From contig JARGSG010000231.1 of the NCBI GenBank assembly GCA_030374805.1, forward strand, positions 124,001 to 188,000: 64,000 nucleotides of DNA, read 5' to 3'. Positions within the stretch are counted from its first letter, which is position 1, and every line of letters starts with the position of its first letter. Made by a program: the position numbers and the translations under genes. Below the pieces are notes generated by a model. That model did no database searches and was not told where the DNA came from. It saw nothing but the letters and a program-made list of their open reading frames with translations. Below are positions 22,312 through 33,457 of this stretch, piece after piece. This DNA is from Gracilaria gracilis. Its lineage: Eukaryota > Rhodophyta > Florideophyceae > Gracilariales > Gracilariaceae.

Positions 22312-22655
22312 TCTTCTTCTTCTTCTTTACTGTGGTCAGCCGCCCCTGATTCCGAGGCGGCAGGAGAGCTATCTACAGATCGAATCTAAAGGTAGTTCTC
22401 TCTCTTGAAGAAAGCCAAAAACCGTAACAGCCACTCCTTAATCATATCTATCAGGGATTTATCTTTTCTTTCACGTGGCGCTGGCAATTCGTCGCGCCGA
22501 GCTCTGTTTGTTCGTGGACAGCGAAACAGAACGTGGTCGACGTCTTTCTTGGCGTTAGTGCCGCAATCGCATCTCAGCACCTTCTTGTTTAGATACGAGC
22601 TGACAGGGTGAAGTGCTGGGATCATGACGTTCATTTGCAGCTCCAAGCGCCGCAC
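22312..22655 (-). pseudogene. Non-LTR retrotransposon C-terminus and tail (LINE copy 4)
   Basis: The best preserved copy. The minus-strand frame ends at 22386 and encodes the C-terminal part of a LINE polyprotein, with HPVSSYL and a Cys/His motif CDCG...DVDHVLFRCP, the CxC...H...C cluster typical of the region after reverse transcriptase (and RNase H) in several LINE clades. After the stop codon there is a short 3' untranslated part and a GAA-repeat tail (AAAGAAGAAGAAGAAG, 22331-22314). The reverse transcriptase itself is not found upstream, so this is a 5'-truncated insertion, as is usual for LINEs. Confidence 0.8.
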
Positions 22656-22829
22656 CCCTGACCAAGCTTCAACATCTCGACCTCAAACCGAACTCATCTA
22701 TCAGATACCAGGCTGTCGGATATTACTCGGATCCAATACATGCAATCTAAATGAAGGCGATTTGCCTATGATTGGTAAACGGAATAATCGCTTCCTCGGT
22801 TCGAAAACAAATTCTGATGGTTTCTTCTT

Positions 22830-22962
22830 TGGTATGGCTCTGGTCATCTCTGATTTCATCACGCTAGGAAAGCTACAGAAAATGTAGCTCTCGATCATGA
22901 AGAAGGCCAAACTATAACGGCCATGACCGTATCATTTCTGAAATCTTTTTTCTTCCTCGCAC
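22830..22962 (-). mobile_element. Degenerate LINE 3' end, copy 5
   Basis: Plus-strand blocks TTCTTCTTTGGTATGG, AAGAAGGCCAAACTATAACGG and TATCATTTCTGAAATC align in order with copies 2 and 4. Heavily mutated. Confidence 0.55.
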
Positions 22963-25900
22963 TTCGTCGAAAGGAAGTTCTCTTACCGAACTCTTTCTGG
23001 GCGAGTGGCGCAAAACTGCATGATTCCCATCCGTCTACAAGTTTGCGCCACAGTATCATATGTTGCATGGTTTAGTTCTTCGCCTGAGTAGGAAGAGGAT
23101 GCAGTGTTGGAATCTGAGACGGAAGGATTTCTCTCCATTCGGCTATTTAGGGCAAGCATGGAGCTAGACGTATAATTTTCACCGCGAAAAAGTGGAAGAG
23201 ATATACTTCTGTGTGATGCCTCCAGGGTACGAAGAAGTTGGCATCTGCCGTTTAGCTTTGCTTGAGGACCGCTCCACGTCTATTGTCCCAGAGTCATGAA
23301 ATGATTCTATAGTTTCTCCGGCACACCTTGGAAACTACATTGCTACACCTTTTTTGGTTTCATGCTTGAACGACGGGTTCAAAAACCCGTTGGATGGTAC
23401 ACCAAAAGAGCAAGCATTTCCTTTCGTCTGCTTCTTCAGATCAGGGACCTACAAGATTCGGGAGAGATGTTCGAAGAATTCAGTATTGACCTGGCTTCGG
23501 AGTATTGACTGAGTGTGAAAAGGAAGAAAAGTGTGCTTGAGTTCAACGTCTTCTCTTTCCCCGAGATAAACCGGTTGAAATATCCGATTACTCCAGAGAT
23601 TCTTCTTTTGCTTTGTGTGCACGTACCCCAGGAAAAGAAAACCCAGAGAAAATGCTGACTAGAGATGACTTGCTTTTCCAAGAATGGTCCGAAGCTTTCG
23701 TCGGCCCGTGATGCATAAGGTCTCTTACTGATTTGCGCTCTACTCCTGGTTATGCATGTGAATCTTTTTGCCTAATTTCTTGGTCACAGAGCAGGGTAGC
23801 ACAACAGCACCTACATATCCACACTGACGCCGTAGCACGTTACCTATCACGTTAAATGATACGGGGGTACAGAGTTGCGATATGGCCTGTACAGAACTGT
23901 GTCAGAATAACCGCTATCTTGAGGGGCTAAAGAAGAAGTTCTCACAAGTATAGATCATCTATATATATGATATGCGATGAACGAAGATCAGTGGCAAAGT
24001 CTTCACGGAGTACATATATCTTGAGTTTCCTTTGATTGCGAAAAGAGTCAAGATGTACATGGCAAGTGATATGAGATAGATTCTGAATTGGTTCTGATCC
24101 TCTTTCCGAGATGTAAGCATTGGTTCGTTCTACCCCTGCCAAATCATACCGATGGGAGGGGTACCGTTGGTAGTTTTCTGAACGGAGAATTCTCGCTTCG
24201 AGGCGACGAAATTGATGGCAGGGAACAATGCATTTCGAACCGATTGGAATTGGTATACTGAAATTGCAATTGAGACTCTATCTTTACGTCAGTGGTGGTT
24301 TGATAAAGCACTTTTACGCTACAAAAGAACGCTGTTGAAAAGGACATCAGGAAGGTGTGACGAACTATAGATCGCAAGAAGAATAGAGAGATGGCAGTGT
24401 GGGTCGATAAGGAAACAGGGGAAGTAGTGGAAGCTTGCTCGCGCTCTTTCGCGCTCTTTCGGGCTGTGTTAATTGAGTTGAGAGAGGTGCGTCGCACTGC
24501 AAGTTGGCGGTCAGCGTTTCAGAATGTCATTGATACCATCGTGCTCTCGTTCTACAAGGAACACCTCCCGTGAGGCCGTTCGGTGCTTGTACGCCGTTCT
24601 ATCCGCCCCAGCTGCATTTGTGCTATTCTAAGACACTGACGATCCCGCTAGGGCCACCAATACCCGGTTAGCTGCTCGGAAGCAGTAGGCAAGGAATAGG
24701 ACATTGGAGGACGACTCTACCACCGTTTTCCTGACTTTTCCTTTGTACGAATGAGGTCCAACGGAACCGTTCGTACGCTGAGGTTTTTGCAGGGTTTTCA
24801 AGGGGGGCTTACGTTAGCGCCGGAAAAAGTTGATCCGACAAGGGCTGGTTCTCTTTATCTAATGTCGCCGAAGACATGGGGTTAGAAAAGGGGAAGCTGT
24901 CGCGGTCTCTAGGGCAGCACCACAACGTGGTACGTGCAGAGCCCCTTGTCGTGGTATGCCCCTCTGCCGATGACCCATGACGAGGGTGAATGGAGAGGTA
25001 TGAGAACAGGAATATGAACAAAGAGTACAACAACGATGGTTGTCGGTAGCAAAATGCTCACGCAGACGAAAATATCTTTAGGACCTAACCATGTTTTGCG
25101 TAACAAACATAGCTCAGTGAGCGCAACACGGCTGAAGAGTTTTAGTTTGTGGCTAGCTTGTCAAAGAAGCATTATTGGTATTGGGGGTTCCTTTCACGAA
25201 CCCCACGCGATACGAGAAAATAGGTGTATCCCGCTCGCCATAAAGAAGAAGAAGAAGAGGAATACCCGCCTACCGCGGGAGTTGGAATCACAATTTTACG
25301 CAGTAAACACCGTCTTTCACTCGTGTCTCTACAGGTACAATGCTTTTCTCGACTACAAACTTACAAGAGACCTGGGATGGGAAGCAGAGAAAAGAGCAGT
25401 GAGGACATATGGACTGGATGTAAGAACTAAGAAACGGAGAGTGAAGGTGTGTGGAGACTACCCCATGGACTAGGTTTCGCAGGGGAGAAAAAGGGAGAAA
25501 GGAGCACAGAAGATAGACATGTCTGTATACTTCCTTACGTGATTGATGAACAAGCCGTGACACACCGCACTACATGGTTTGTTCGCTTTCTTGAGCACTT
25601 CGAGAATCTTGTGCTCAGCGGTGTTGACCGGCATAGAAAGTGAGAAGTTCAGAGGTTTGTGAGGCTCTTCTCCAGCCTTGGATGACAAAGTTTCATTTCT
25701 GTTGTGCTGCCGTAGCACAGGGTTACAGCTATGGTGGCGGTAAGCCTAAAGGAACGACAGTCAGGCTTCTAGCAGTTTTTCTAAGTTGCTGCGAGAAGGA
25801 CGACGGGTTGGTCATACGAACGTGCTTCCTTGGTAGATAGCAGAGGTCGCACAGTTGAAATAAGGTTGATTCACTAACTTTCGAGACCAGAAAAATGAAG

Positions 25901-26599
25901 GGCTGAAGATTACTGTGTCGAAGGAATAAGAATGCCCAACGTGTAGTCATCAAAGCATTCAATTGATGACCGGGAATGCTCAGCATTTGCACTTGATGTA
26001 ATGCGTGGCGAAAATGAATCGAAGGTTCATCTTCTTGGACGAATGGAGTGTGCAGACGTAATTCGGCATTCCGGATGCAATGAGAGTGCACAATCGTTGG
26101 AGGAGAGCTACGCCAAGTATCTATGTCTCCGCCCATATTCAGCTACCGTTGGTAGCCCTCTTACCCTTACATCTACAAGGAATCTAGCTTTTGTGAGCCA
26201 CAAACTGTCGGGAGATTGTGGAGGGGAGTGACGAGGGATGGGGGTGTTTGGGTAGAGACTACGTAAAGTTTATTACGTACTACGTATTACGTAATACGTA
26301 TGGTGTGGGATTCGGCAGCTGTGTACGTGTACACGTTTGGGTGAAGGATTGTTTCATTATTACACACGGGTACAGGTGTGAAGGAGGGACTTGTAACATG
26401 AAGAAGGAAGAAGTCAGAAATAAAATTACAAAAATGGATATTCAATTTACGACGTGAGCACAGTTCAGAATCAGAATCAGAATGGCGATCAAAGAGAGAG
26501 ACGATTGGAAAGCGATGTGGTGTCGCTCAAGCCTGCCGAGTCCACAGTGCGGAGGACGTTTACGAACAGACTGCAGGTAGATACACGAGATGATCACGA
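22963..26599. other. Gene-poor region, no supported gene
   Basis: Only short ORFs on both strands with no recognised motif. A plus-strand ATAAAGAAGAAGAAGAAG tract at about 25230-25250 resembles the LINE tail in the opposite orientation. The perfect palindrome at 26281-26300 lies near the end. ORFs of 117-145 residues (24144-24497 minus, 25036-25473 plus) were inspected and left out. Confidence 0.4.
26281..26300. repeat. Perfect 20-bp palindrome built on ACGT cores
   Basis: The 20 bases equal their own reverse complement and contain three ACGT cores, with two further ACGT cores just before (about 26260-26280). ACGT is the bZIP core; a recognition or recombination site is also possible. Confidence 0.9.
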
Positions 26600-27484
26600 C
26601 TAGTGGTGGTGGTGGTGGTGGTGGTGGTGAGAGCTTTGTTGAACGAGTTGATCGAGCGCCCTGGTGGCGGCATGGTGATGATGATGATGATCATGTTCAT
26701 CGGTAAACACAAAGAAAGTAAGCGCGGCAAGCACGACCAAGCCAACGGCAAGTATGAGACGCTCATGCTTTCTAACAGCAGTGCACTCCATGGTAGAAGC
26801 GCCCAACAGAGAAAGTGCCACCAACGCACAACACACAGTCATGGAGGTGAAAAACAACACTGCGGCAGCCAGCAAAACAGTGGAAGGTGCCACGGGTGGT
26901 GCCATTAGGGTGACAAGAACTGGCATGGATCCCACACATGGTGATAGGGTGGTCAACATTACCAGAGAGAAAGCGGCTGTACGTTGCACAGCGGCGGAGT
27001 CGCTCTTCGACGCGGATTGCGGTTTCTTTAGCGTTGGTAACCTTTCTGATGAATCGCAACAGGGTGTCTTCCGATTGGAGATATACGAGTAAAAGTAGTA
27101 CAAGCCCCACACAAACAAAAGCGCGCTGGAAAGAATGCGATACTGTTCATGAGAGATGAAGGCGGCGCCAATCTCAGAGAGAAGCAAAGAAATGGCGATA
27201 GTGGCAGTGACATGGCCCGCCGCCCCCAACGCAGCTACTCATCATGGAAGCAACACGGGGAACATTGGTCAGCGGGGTGTACATGAACAAGGCGCGCACA
27301 AGCTGGGCGCAGGCAGGAGGTAGATGTGTAGCGTACTGAGTAGCAAAGCTTTTCGAAGCGTCCAAGAGTGGGCGCGCGCGACGAGCGAGTAGGGCAGCCA
27401 GTGGTTGGGCATGGACATGTGCGACGCGGCAACGGCCGCGACGATGGCCAGCTGCGGCCATATGGGCTGTGACGACGCCTCCAT
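26600..27484 (-). CDS. His-rich polytopic membrane protein, nickel/cobalt-transporter-like
   Basis: Two exons, 27484-27337 and 27234-26600, with a 102-bp intron (donor GTACGC, acceptor TAG) give 260 aa. The splice joins KALLLTALGAAGHVTAT, which is the continuous block expected for the family, so I trust it. About six hydrophobic segments are visible. Characteristic motifs are HMSMPNHWLPYSLVARA near residue 21, GAAGHVTAT near 52, and LSPCVGSMPVL in the middle. These resemble membrane proteins of the NiCoT/RcnA-like and related heavy-metal permease group, with His and Cys in membrane helices. Two His tracts lie near the C-terminus (six and nine His), well suited to metal binding or sensing. Transport of Ni/Co/Zn is inferred, not shown. 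An upstream in-frame Met (27556) would add 24 residues. Confidence 0.65.
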
Positions 27485-28393
27485 CTTCGACGCTTTGCCA
27501 CAGCGGAGACGTTCAACGAGACGCTTGGTCGCGCACACCAGCCGGGAAGAACACAAACGCCTAAATTCAAGCCAGGCTTACAGCGGCGCTTGCCGCACTT
27601 GGCCTTCGCTTTGTGTGTAAGCTGACTGTAAGCTGACTGTAAGCGTAGATGCGGAAAGCGCTCTCAAGATCTGCCGCGATGCACTCGGGGACGCTGCTCC
27701 TGTTCGTATGGGTTGGTTGCGCGGCGTGGCGCCGCCGGCGTCGGCGACGAGATGCCTGATCTAATGTGAGGGCCTCAGCGTCTATGACGCCGCGTCGCCG
27801 TGGCTGCTCTGCGTTGGCGCAGACGCGCTGCTGAGATGATGCGTCTCTGCAACAAGAGGTAAGTGGCGCACCGTCATCAAGGCGCGCCCAAGCGGTTGGG
27901 GTGATGACTGTTCGACGGTATCCGATAGCCAAACACCTTACTTGGCACATGCTGTGGAAGAACACGAACGTTAACGTTAACACAACAGTCTGACCGACGT
28001 GAACGCGCCGTCCTGTAGCGAGCACAACCCGTGGCCCGATCTAACTTGCAACCACTCACTGAATCGCTTGTCATTGTGCGCTTTTTCTCTTGCTGCGTGT
28101 TCCCCACTCACGAAAGAGCCCACCTCACTCGCCGCCGCCCTGCGTGAGAGCGAGCACACAACGTCCCGTGCTGTCATGTTTTGTGCCCTTTTTTTTGATT
28201 TTCGTTGTGGAATGCAAAGTGCGCCCGTTGTGCTTTGACGGCTTTTGGTGCTCACGCTTTTTGCTTGAGCGTTTGCGACATGAACACATCTTGATTCTTC
28301 TCTTCTTCCGTCAACATCCAACCCTCTTCGACCCATCCAACCGCTCGTCCTTTCTGTTTTGCTCATACACAGCTACTATTTTCAACTCTTCGT
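27485..28393. promoter_or_regulatory. Divergent intergenic region
   Basis: It lies between the divergent transporter and bHLH start codons. It has a short direct repeat TGACTGTAAGC near 27625-27645 (two units of GTAAGCTGACT) and a T-rich patch near 28190. Pyrimidine-rich sequence leads into the bHLH ATG. No credible ORF. Confidence 0.45.
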
Positions 28394-29440
28394 ATGTCGC
28401 TTTCGTTATCCACTCCTTCCGTCAAGTCGCGCTCGCAACATACCGCCATGTCAAACACTCGACAGCCTTCATCTCCGCACACCCCACCTCCTGCCTTTGA
28501 CGACGACGACGATGATGCCTCACTGGCCGAGCAGAATGAGTATGATCCCACCGATGACGAGTCTCATTCCGACTTTCCAAATGCCGAATCTTCCTCACGA
28601 CCTTCGCAATCCCATTCTCATTCCCGACCTCCCTCTCGGCTACAAGCCCCTGCCAACGCTCAACCGGAGAATCAATCCGTCACCTCCGGCCATGCTTCGC
28701 CCACCCAACAACGTCGCAACCATCACAACACCCATACCAGACGTTGTCGCGCGAGGCTCAATGGTCGCTTTGATACCCTCAACAATATGTTACCTCGCTC
28801 ACCCACCGTAGAGGTCAAACACAAGGTGCATATTCTAGACCATGCAATATCTGCCTTACAACACATGCATCAAGAGAATGCAAATCTCGAACTCTACCTG
28901 GCCATGCGTTCAAGACCACGAGTTGTTGCATGGGTCGATTCTTTCATCCCCACAGCTACTTCGATCCAGACCGCTCTCAACCCTCTCATCGATCTTATCA
29001 GTCATACTGGCGCATGGCCGTATGCTGAAGTCTGGCAATCAGATCCTCCAAACATGTCTCTAGTGCATAACAGGTTACGAGGAACCCCTATGCAGTATCC
29101 CGCCCTTAACACGCTTGCGCGTTTTTCGGCTGCGCAGCAACAACTCCCGATCGCATCCGACTTTGCTGGGCGTTCGTTTGAAACGCGTGCTCCGTTTTGG
29201 ACCTCCACTCCTTCACAGATGTGCCAGGTTGTGAACCGTGCGCAACTTATGGCGGCCGCAAGATTACATTCGGCTTTCTCTGTACCTATACCGGTTGCTG
29301 GTGAGATACCCTTCGTTGTGTCGTTTTATGATGTGAGACAACGTGATCGCGATGCTGCACAACTTCACTCTGCTGCCTTTGCTGCTGCGTGTGTGGGAAA
29401 TGCATGGGCTGCTAAGCAGGCTGAGTCTCTTGCTTCGTGA
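28394..29440 (+). CDS. Atypical bHLH transcription factor
   Basis: 348 aa from the ATG at 28394 (another Met at 28448). The N-terminus is Ser/Pro-rich with an acidic stretch (Asp-rich, about 36-58). Residues about 107-160 form a bHLH domain: basic region RRNHHNTHTRRCRARLNGRF, helix 1 to NNMLP, loop, and helix 2 from KHKVHILDHAISALQHM running into a short leucine-spaced helix. The usual basic-region Glu that reads the E-box is Thr here, while the His four residues before it is kept. The C-terminal part (about 190-340) shows WPYAEVW, SFETRAPFW, AARLHSAFSVPIP and IPFVVSFYD blocks, the pattern of a GAF-like sensory domain; that is an inference from motif order. A nuclear regulator whose DNA preference is probably not a classical E-box. 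Confidence 0.8.
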   Translation: MSLSLSTPSVKSRSQHTAMSNTRQPSSPHTPPPAFDDDDDDASLAEQNEYDPTDDESHSDFPNAESSSRPSQSHSHSRPPSRLQAPANAQPENQSVTSGHASPTQQRRNHHNTHTRRCRARLNGRFDTLNNMLPRSPTVEVKHKVHILDHAISALQHMHQENANLELYLAMRSRPRVVAWVDSFIPTATSIQTALNPLIDLISHTGAWPYAEVWQSDPPNMSLVHNRLRGTPMQYPALNTLARFSAAQQQLPIASDFAGRSFETRAPFWTSTPSQMCQVVNRAQLMAAARLHSAFSVPIPVAGEIPFVVSFYDVRQRDRDAAQLHSAAFAAACVGNAWAAKQAESLAS

Positions 29441-30879
29441 TGGCGGTTGATGTTTGCAAATGTTGGTGGAATTTAGACATATGGCTGTCTGTGGAGGCAG
29501 TCTGCTTTGAATCCTGGAAGGAGCGAGGCAAGTGCTTTTTGTTTTCGTATCTTGCTTATATCTAACACTTGTTTGATCTTTATCCTCCTGAGGATGTTTT
29601 TTTCTTGTTTGCCAGTCTGTTTATTGTAAATGAGTGTGAATGCCTTGTACAAAGAAAACGAATCAGAAGCACATTGTGTGTATTGCGCGCATGCAGTCCA
29701 GCGCTAGGCGTTTCGGAATTGAACGCATGATACGAGTCAAGCTGATTCTGGGAACTGATTGTGTGCACTCATTGATTCGAGTGACGCACCGCGGGGGCGG
29801 GCTTTGCCCTCTGCTACTCCGCTCGCACAACAATTCGTGGCCGTTGTTTCATACTTTTCCCACGTCCACCATCGTACGGACTCTTCTTTTGAAGCCGGCA
29901 ACATTCGCTTGCTCCGCGGGACTGCAACAAGTTTCTCGTTTCAACGGCGAATACAGGCGGGCCAGCACAGGATGTGCCCTAACGTGCCTGGTATGAGTAT
30001 CATTTTGCTGGCTCGGAACGGCCTTCCAAACAGCACCTCCCTTGGTGACAGCAAAGCAAAATTATCTGTTTCACGCCTTCATTTGTTGTATACGGGCCCA
30101 TTCTCGGCGCGAACTTGGCAGTTTATGGAATCTCTGACGTCTGCAAAACGAGAACCTTTGTAGCCCATAAGTGAAACGGGACTCCGGAAATTGTAGGAAG
30201 GGAAAGGCTATACCGTGTACCTTTGTAGTTTTTCCAACTGCTTTTTCACGGTGATGACGTTCTATAGGAATAGCAGAAAAAGATGCAAACACCAATCTCG
30301 TTGATGGGCCCCAAATCTGTTAGGGCAAAGAGTTTTCAAACGTCCATGAAATCTGTTGGGGGTTATCCATCTGCCCGCTACAAGTCTTCTATGAAGATGT
30401 CGTAAAATAGCTTCGTTGAATAACCTAGCTTGTTTCGTAAGTATGCTGGTTCCGTGCATCATTCTCTCAGTCATCTTGTCGCCAAGATCACACTGATAGT
30501 TTAAACCCTTTCTGGCAACGGCTTGTGAAGGGGTAACATGGTTGTTACTGGATTGCTATTGTAGCCTGGCCAAAGCTTACATAACACAATGTGACGTAGG
30601 GGTTTGGTCGAGGGTTTTGGTAAAGCTTCTGTCAAAGGGCAAGGCCACGTACAAGTTTGAACAAGTAACAAACTGATCATTATTTTTTCGTTGACAGACA
30701 ACATAGGGTCCATGTACAAACCAAACGAAAGCTATCGTACAGAACTGCCGATTACGTAACATCTGCGCAAGGGTAGTTTTTTTACATTCACAATACGGGG
30801 GTAACCTTACAGATACCAAACTTCTCCTTCTTAACCTCCCCGAAGCAAAAGTAGTGGCGTCTCCATCAAGGACTTCTCA
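29441..30879. other. Intergenic, no supported gene
   Basis: About 1.4 kb after the bHLH gene. The overlapping ORFs at 29640-29996 and 29759-30163 have no recognisable motif and compete in different frames. Nothing else is supported. Confidence 0.4.
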
Positions 30880-31314
30880 ATGCCCGCAATGTCGAAAGCC
30901 AGGAACACAAAAAGACCGGTGGATTGGAAGGATATCGCTCGCCTCTTTTATGACTTTGACAGTGGTGAAGTGCTCCCGCTACCCAATGATACCGGGGTCA
31001 CAGAGGTTGCAATTCAGATGGGCATCTGCGCCAGACTTTTCCAAAATGGCTTTGAGGAAGATGCAAATGCTGTTTGGCAGCGAATGATCTCTCATGAATT
31101 CGAAATGGAACAACGTGAACATTCACCCGCTTTGGCGTACTCGTTCCAAGGAGAAACGCCAGGAACAACTAGAAAAACTGAAGGGAACCCGAAACATACT
31201 AACGTTCGAGGGCAGCCGGGTCCAGAAGAAACACGTGATGCCCCTGAGGGGACAAACATTGACATGAGTTTGCAAAATGAGCGCGAGATGACGGAGGAAA
31301 GCGAGTTCGACTAG
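30880..31314 (+). CDS. Small hypothetical protein (144 aa)
   Basis: ATG at 30880. The first half is well structured in appearance (DWKDIARLFYDFDSGEVLPLPND, then ARLFQNGFEEDANAVW), mixing hydrophobic and charged residues in a helical pattern. The second half is low complexity, rich in Glu, Thr and Gly. I recognise no family. It converges on the cyclo-ligase gene with 260 bp between the stop codons and lies at the edge of a compact gene island, which favours a real gene. Confidence 0.45.
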   Translation: MPAMSKARNTKRPVDWKDIARLFYDFDSGEVLPLPNDTGVTEVAIQMGICARLFQNGFEEDANAVWQRMISHEFEMEQREHSPALAYSFQGETPGTTRKTEGNPKHTNVRGQPGPEETRDAPEGTNIDMSLQNEREMTEESEFD

Positions 31315-31574
31315 TTCGGGACGGAGCAATCCAAAGATCCAGAGATGGCATCAGAGAGGGCAGAATGGAGTACTGGTTCATGAACGACAGCTCTTCTAGA
31401 CATTGGGAGGACATCTGACAAATTCGGTATCGGAACACAGGCTGGTCACTCTTCCATGCTTCGCTGTGCTTGAGACAAGGTACTGACAAAGTTGCGATAG
31501 GGCCTCGAGATGTGGAAGTGTTACCTGTTCTCTGCTACGGATATAAATGTAGAAGATATTGCCAAGCACGGTTA

Positions 31575-32207
31575 TTATTCTCGATTCCCTCTGTCATCAA
31601 ACAATACTTCGTCTATGATCCAATCGCATTCATCAACAGGAACTGTGTCTACCATCTGGACGGATAGGACTAAAGACACCAGGTGCGGCATACGTCTCGA
31701 AGATTTGGAGTACGAGGCCAAAAACCTATCGTAAAAGCCCATCCCCTGTCCACAGCGACGACCCAGTGTATCAAAAGCTAGCCCAGGGACAACAACGATG
31801 TCGAGTTGAACATCCCTTGGCGCCTGCAATCGCCCTTCTTCTAGCGGCGGTTCCCGAATTTTCCAAGAGTTTGGGTCCCAAGAGTTCAACTCCTCCATAC
31901 TCTTGCATTCCAACATCAGCATTTCGTGATCCTTCTTGGACACCACTCTCGGTAGAAAAACCTGCTTTCCGTCATCGAAGGCTCTTGTAAGAAGGGATAT
32001 GGTGTTGAACTCTTGTGGCATTGACGCGTACAAACCGAGAGACGAAGCATTGCGGTACGAGGCAGAGTCCGTAAATTGATTGACCAGGCGAATGCTCTCT
32101 TGATCGACTTTTGCTTGCGGGAGTAATCGCAATGATGATCGGATTCGGTTTCTAAGTTCCCTCTTTAGAAGCAGGGTGGCCTCCGTAGCGTTCTTTGTCA
32201 TCATCAT
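31575..32207 (-). CDS. MTHFS: 5-formyltetrahydrofolate cyclo-ligase
   Basis: 210 aa, a normal length for the family. The enzyme converts 5-formyl-THF to 5,10-methenyl-THF using ATP, in one-carbon metabolism. Seen: the N-terminal helix KRELRNRIRSSL, the strand LGLYASMPQEFNT, a central LPRVV, and the signature DIVVVPGLAFDTLGRRCGQGMGFYDRFL with the Gly-rich nucleotide loop and YDR. A further VDTVPVDECDWIIDEVL block matches the usual VP...D...D..IT end. Three Met codons in a row begin the frame; there is no clear organelle leader, so a cytosolic enzyme is likely. It is divergent from psbQ' with about 460 bp between starts. Confidence 0.92.
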   Translation of the reverse strand: MMMTKNATEATLLLKRELRNRIRSSLRLLPQAKVDQESIRLVNQFTDSASYRNASSLGLYASMPQEFNTISLLTRAFDDGKQVFLPRVVSKKDHEMLMLECKSMEELNSWDPNSWKIREPPLEEGRLQAPRDVQLDIVVVPGLAFDTLGRRCGQGMGFYDRFLASYSKSSRRMPHLVSLVLSVQMVDTVPVDECDWIIDEVLFDDRGNRE

Positions 32208-32667
32208 TATACAGTTCGAGGAAGCTCTATATTAAATGCCAGATACGTGGTGAGTTCGTGTGTTCCTACATGCAGCTATTCCTTCCAAGTTGGCCTTTCG
32301 CAGCGTTCTCTTTATGGCTTCTTCCCTTATCTCGGGTCACTTCACACCGTGAAGTTCACGGCGGTACGAATGAAGTGTAATTCTACACCATTAGCTTCAA
32401 TAAATTGTATTGCTACTGTATTTTGCCCTTGATCTCCCGTATCCTTGTCATGTGGGTTTCCCCGTTCATTCAATGCATTCATCTCCATAAAGCTTTACCT
32501 TCGTCGCTCTCGCAGCCTTACACACTTAGGACGCGAGTGCTCTGTTGCTTTGCATGGCCTTCACAGCATAACTTTCCTGTATCAAACGGACAAAGGAACT
32601 ACATATCCGTCCGCTAAGGATACCACCGTTTTGACTTGGATCCTTGCAGTTTGTTCGCATAGAAGAA

Positions 32668-33368
32668 ATGGCCTTCATACCTACAAGTCTGCCATGGAAC
32701 TTATGTGGCAAGAAATTCGGCACTGCTATGAAGTGCGATAGCGGGACAATTTCTCGAAGAACCTGCTTAAGAAGTTTATCTGTCCTGGCAATGAGTGCAG
32801 TTCTGCAACCTTTTGCTGCAGAAGCAACGATGTACTCAGCAGATACAAAGTCGGGATTTACATTGACCGGAGATCCTAACAAACTTGAAACGTACGTTTA
32901 AGCATCATGGCAGTCCTTCATCTGGTGCGCGTCCACTAACGTTTAGTTTTGCTTTCTTACTACTCATGGGGCAGCTACTTGCCACAAATCGAGGCAGGAT
33001 ACCAAGCTCTTGTGGATCTTGAATATAACTGGGAAGCAAAGACAAAGGATTTTGACGGAGATGTCGTTCGCCGTATTCTTGGCACCGTGGGAGTTAAATC
33101 GCCGTTGTTCAATATCCGGAAGTCGTTCTTGAAATCATGGCAGATAGTGGCGGATACTAGCTCAGATGATGACCTCATAGAGAGATTGGAATCCGAGTGG
33201 AACGATGTTCTTGATGGAATTTCATCAGTTGATTACCAGCTTTACTCAGTGAGCTTCACAGAGCTCACTGAAAGCAAATTAAGTCTCCTAAGCCAGGGTA
33301 GAAAAGCGTTGGCGGACACAATCGAGAAGTACGACATGCTCCTCAAAGATCTCAAATCCGCAGTTTGA
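32668..33368 (+). CDS. psbQ': PsbQ'-type photosystem II extrinsic protein
   Basis: Two exons, 32668-32891 and 32975-33368, with an 83-bp intron (donor GTACGT, acceptor GCAG) give 205 aa. The start is the first ATG; the codon 24 bases upstream is TTG. The leader is bipartite: residues 1-28 look like a plastid transit peptide, then Arg30-Arg31, a hydrophobic core and a predicted cut after AEA (residue 53), a Tat thylakoid signal. The mature part (about 150 aa) is a helical bundle with the blocks KLETYLPQIEAGY, VVRRILGTVGVKSPLFNI, FLKSW and YDMLLKDLKSAV. Red algae use a 20-kDa PsbQ' to stabilise the oxygen-evolving complex; the mature size and motif order fit. Splicing into KLETYLPQ is required to keep the frame. 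Its stop lies 89 bp from that of the convergent desaturase-like gene. Confidence 0.8.
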
Positions 33369-33457
33369 ACGTTTGGGGAAGCAAAACATAAATGGGGGAA
33401 CGTTACTGTATGTGGCTTGCAAGTTGCTCTACGATGTGAAGTCGAGACACTGGAATC

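Noticed and set aside
25036..25473. 145-residue plus-strand ORF
   Set aside because: It includes a Lys run from the GAA tract and overlaps two other frames of similar length; no domain.
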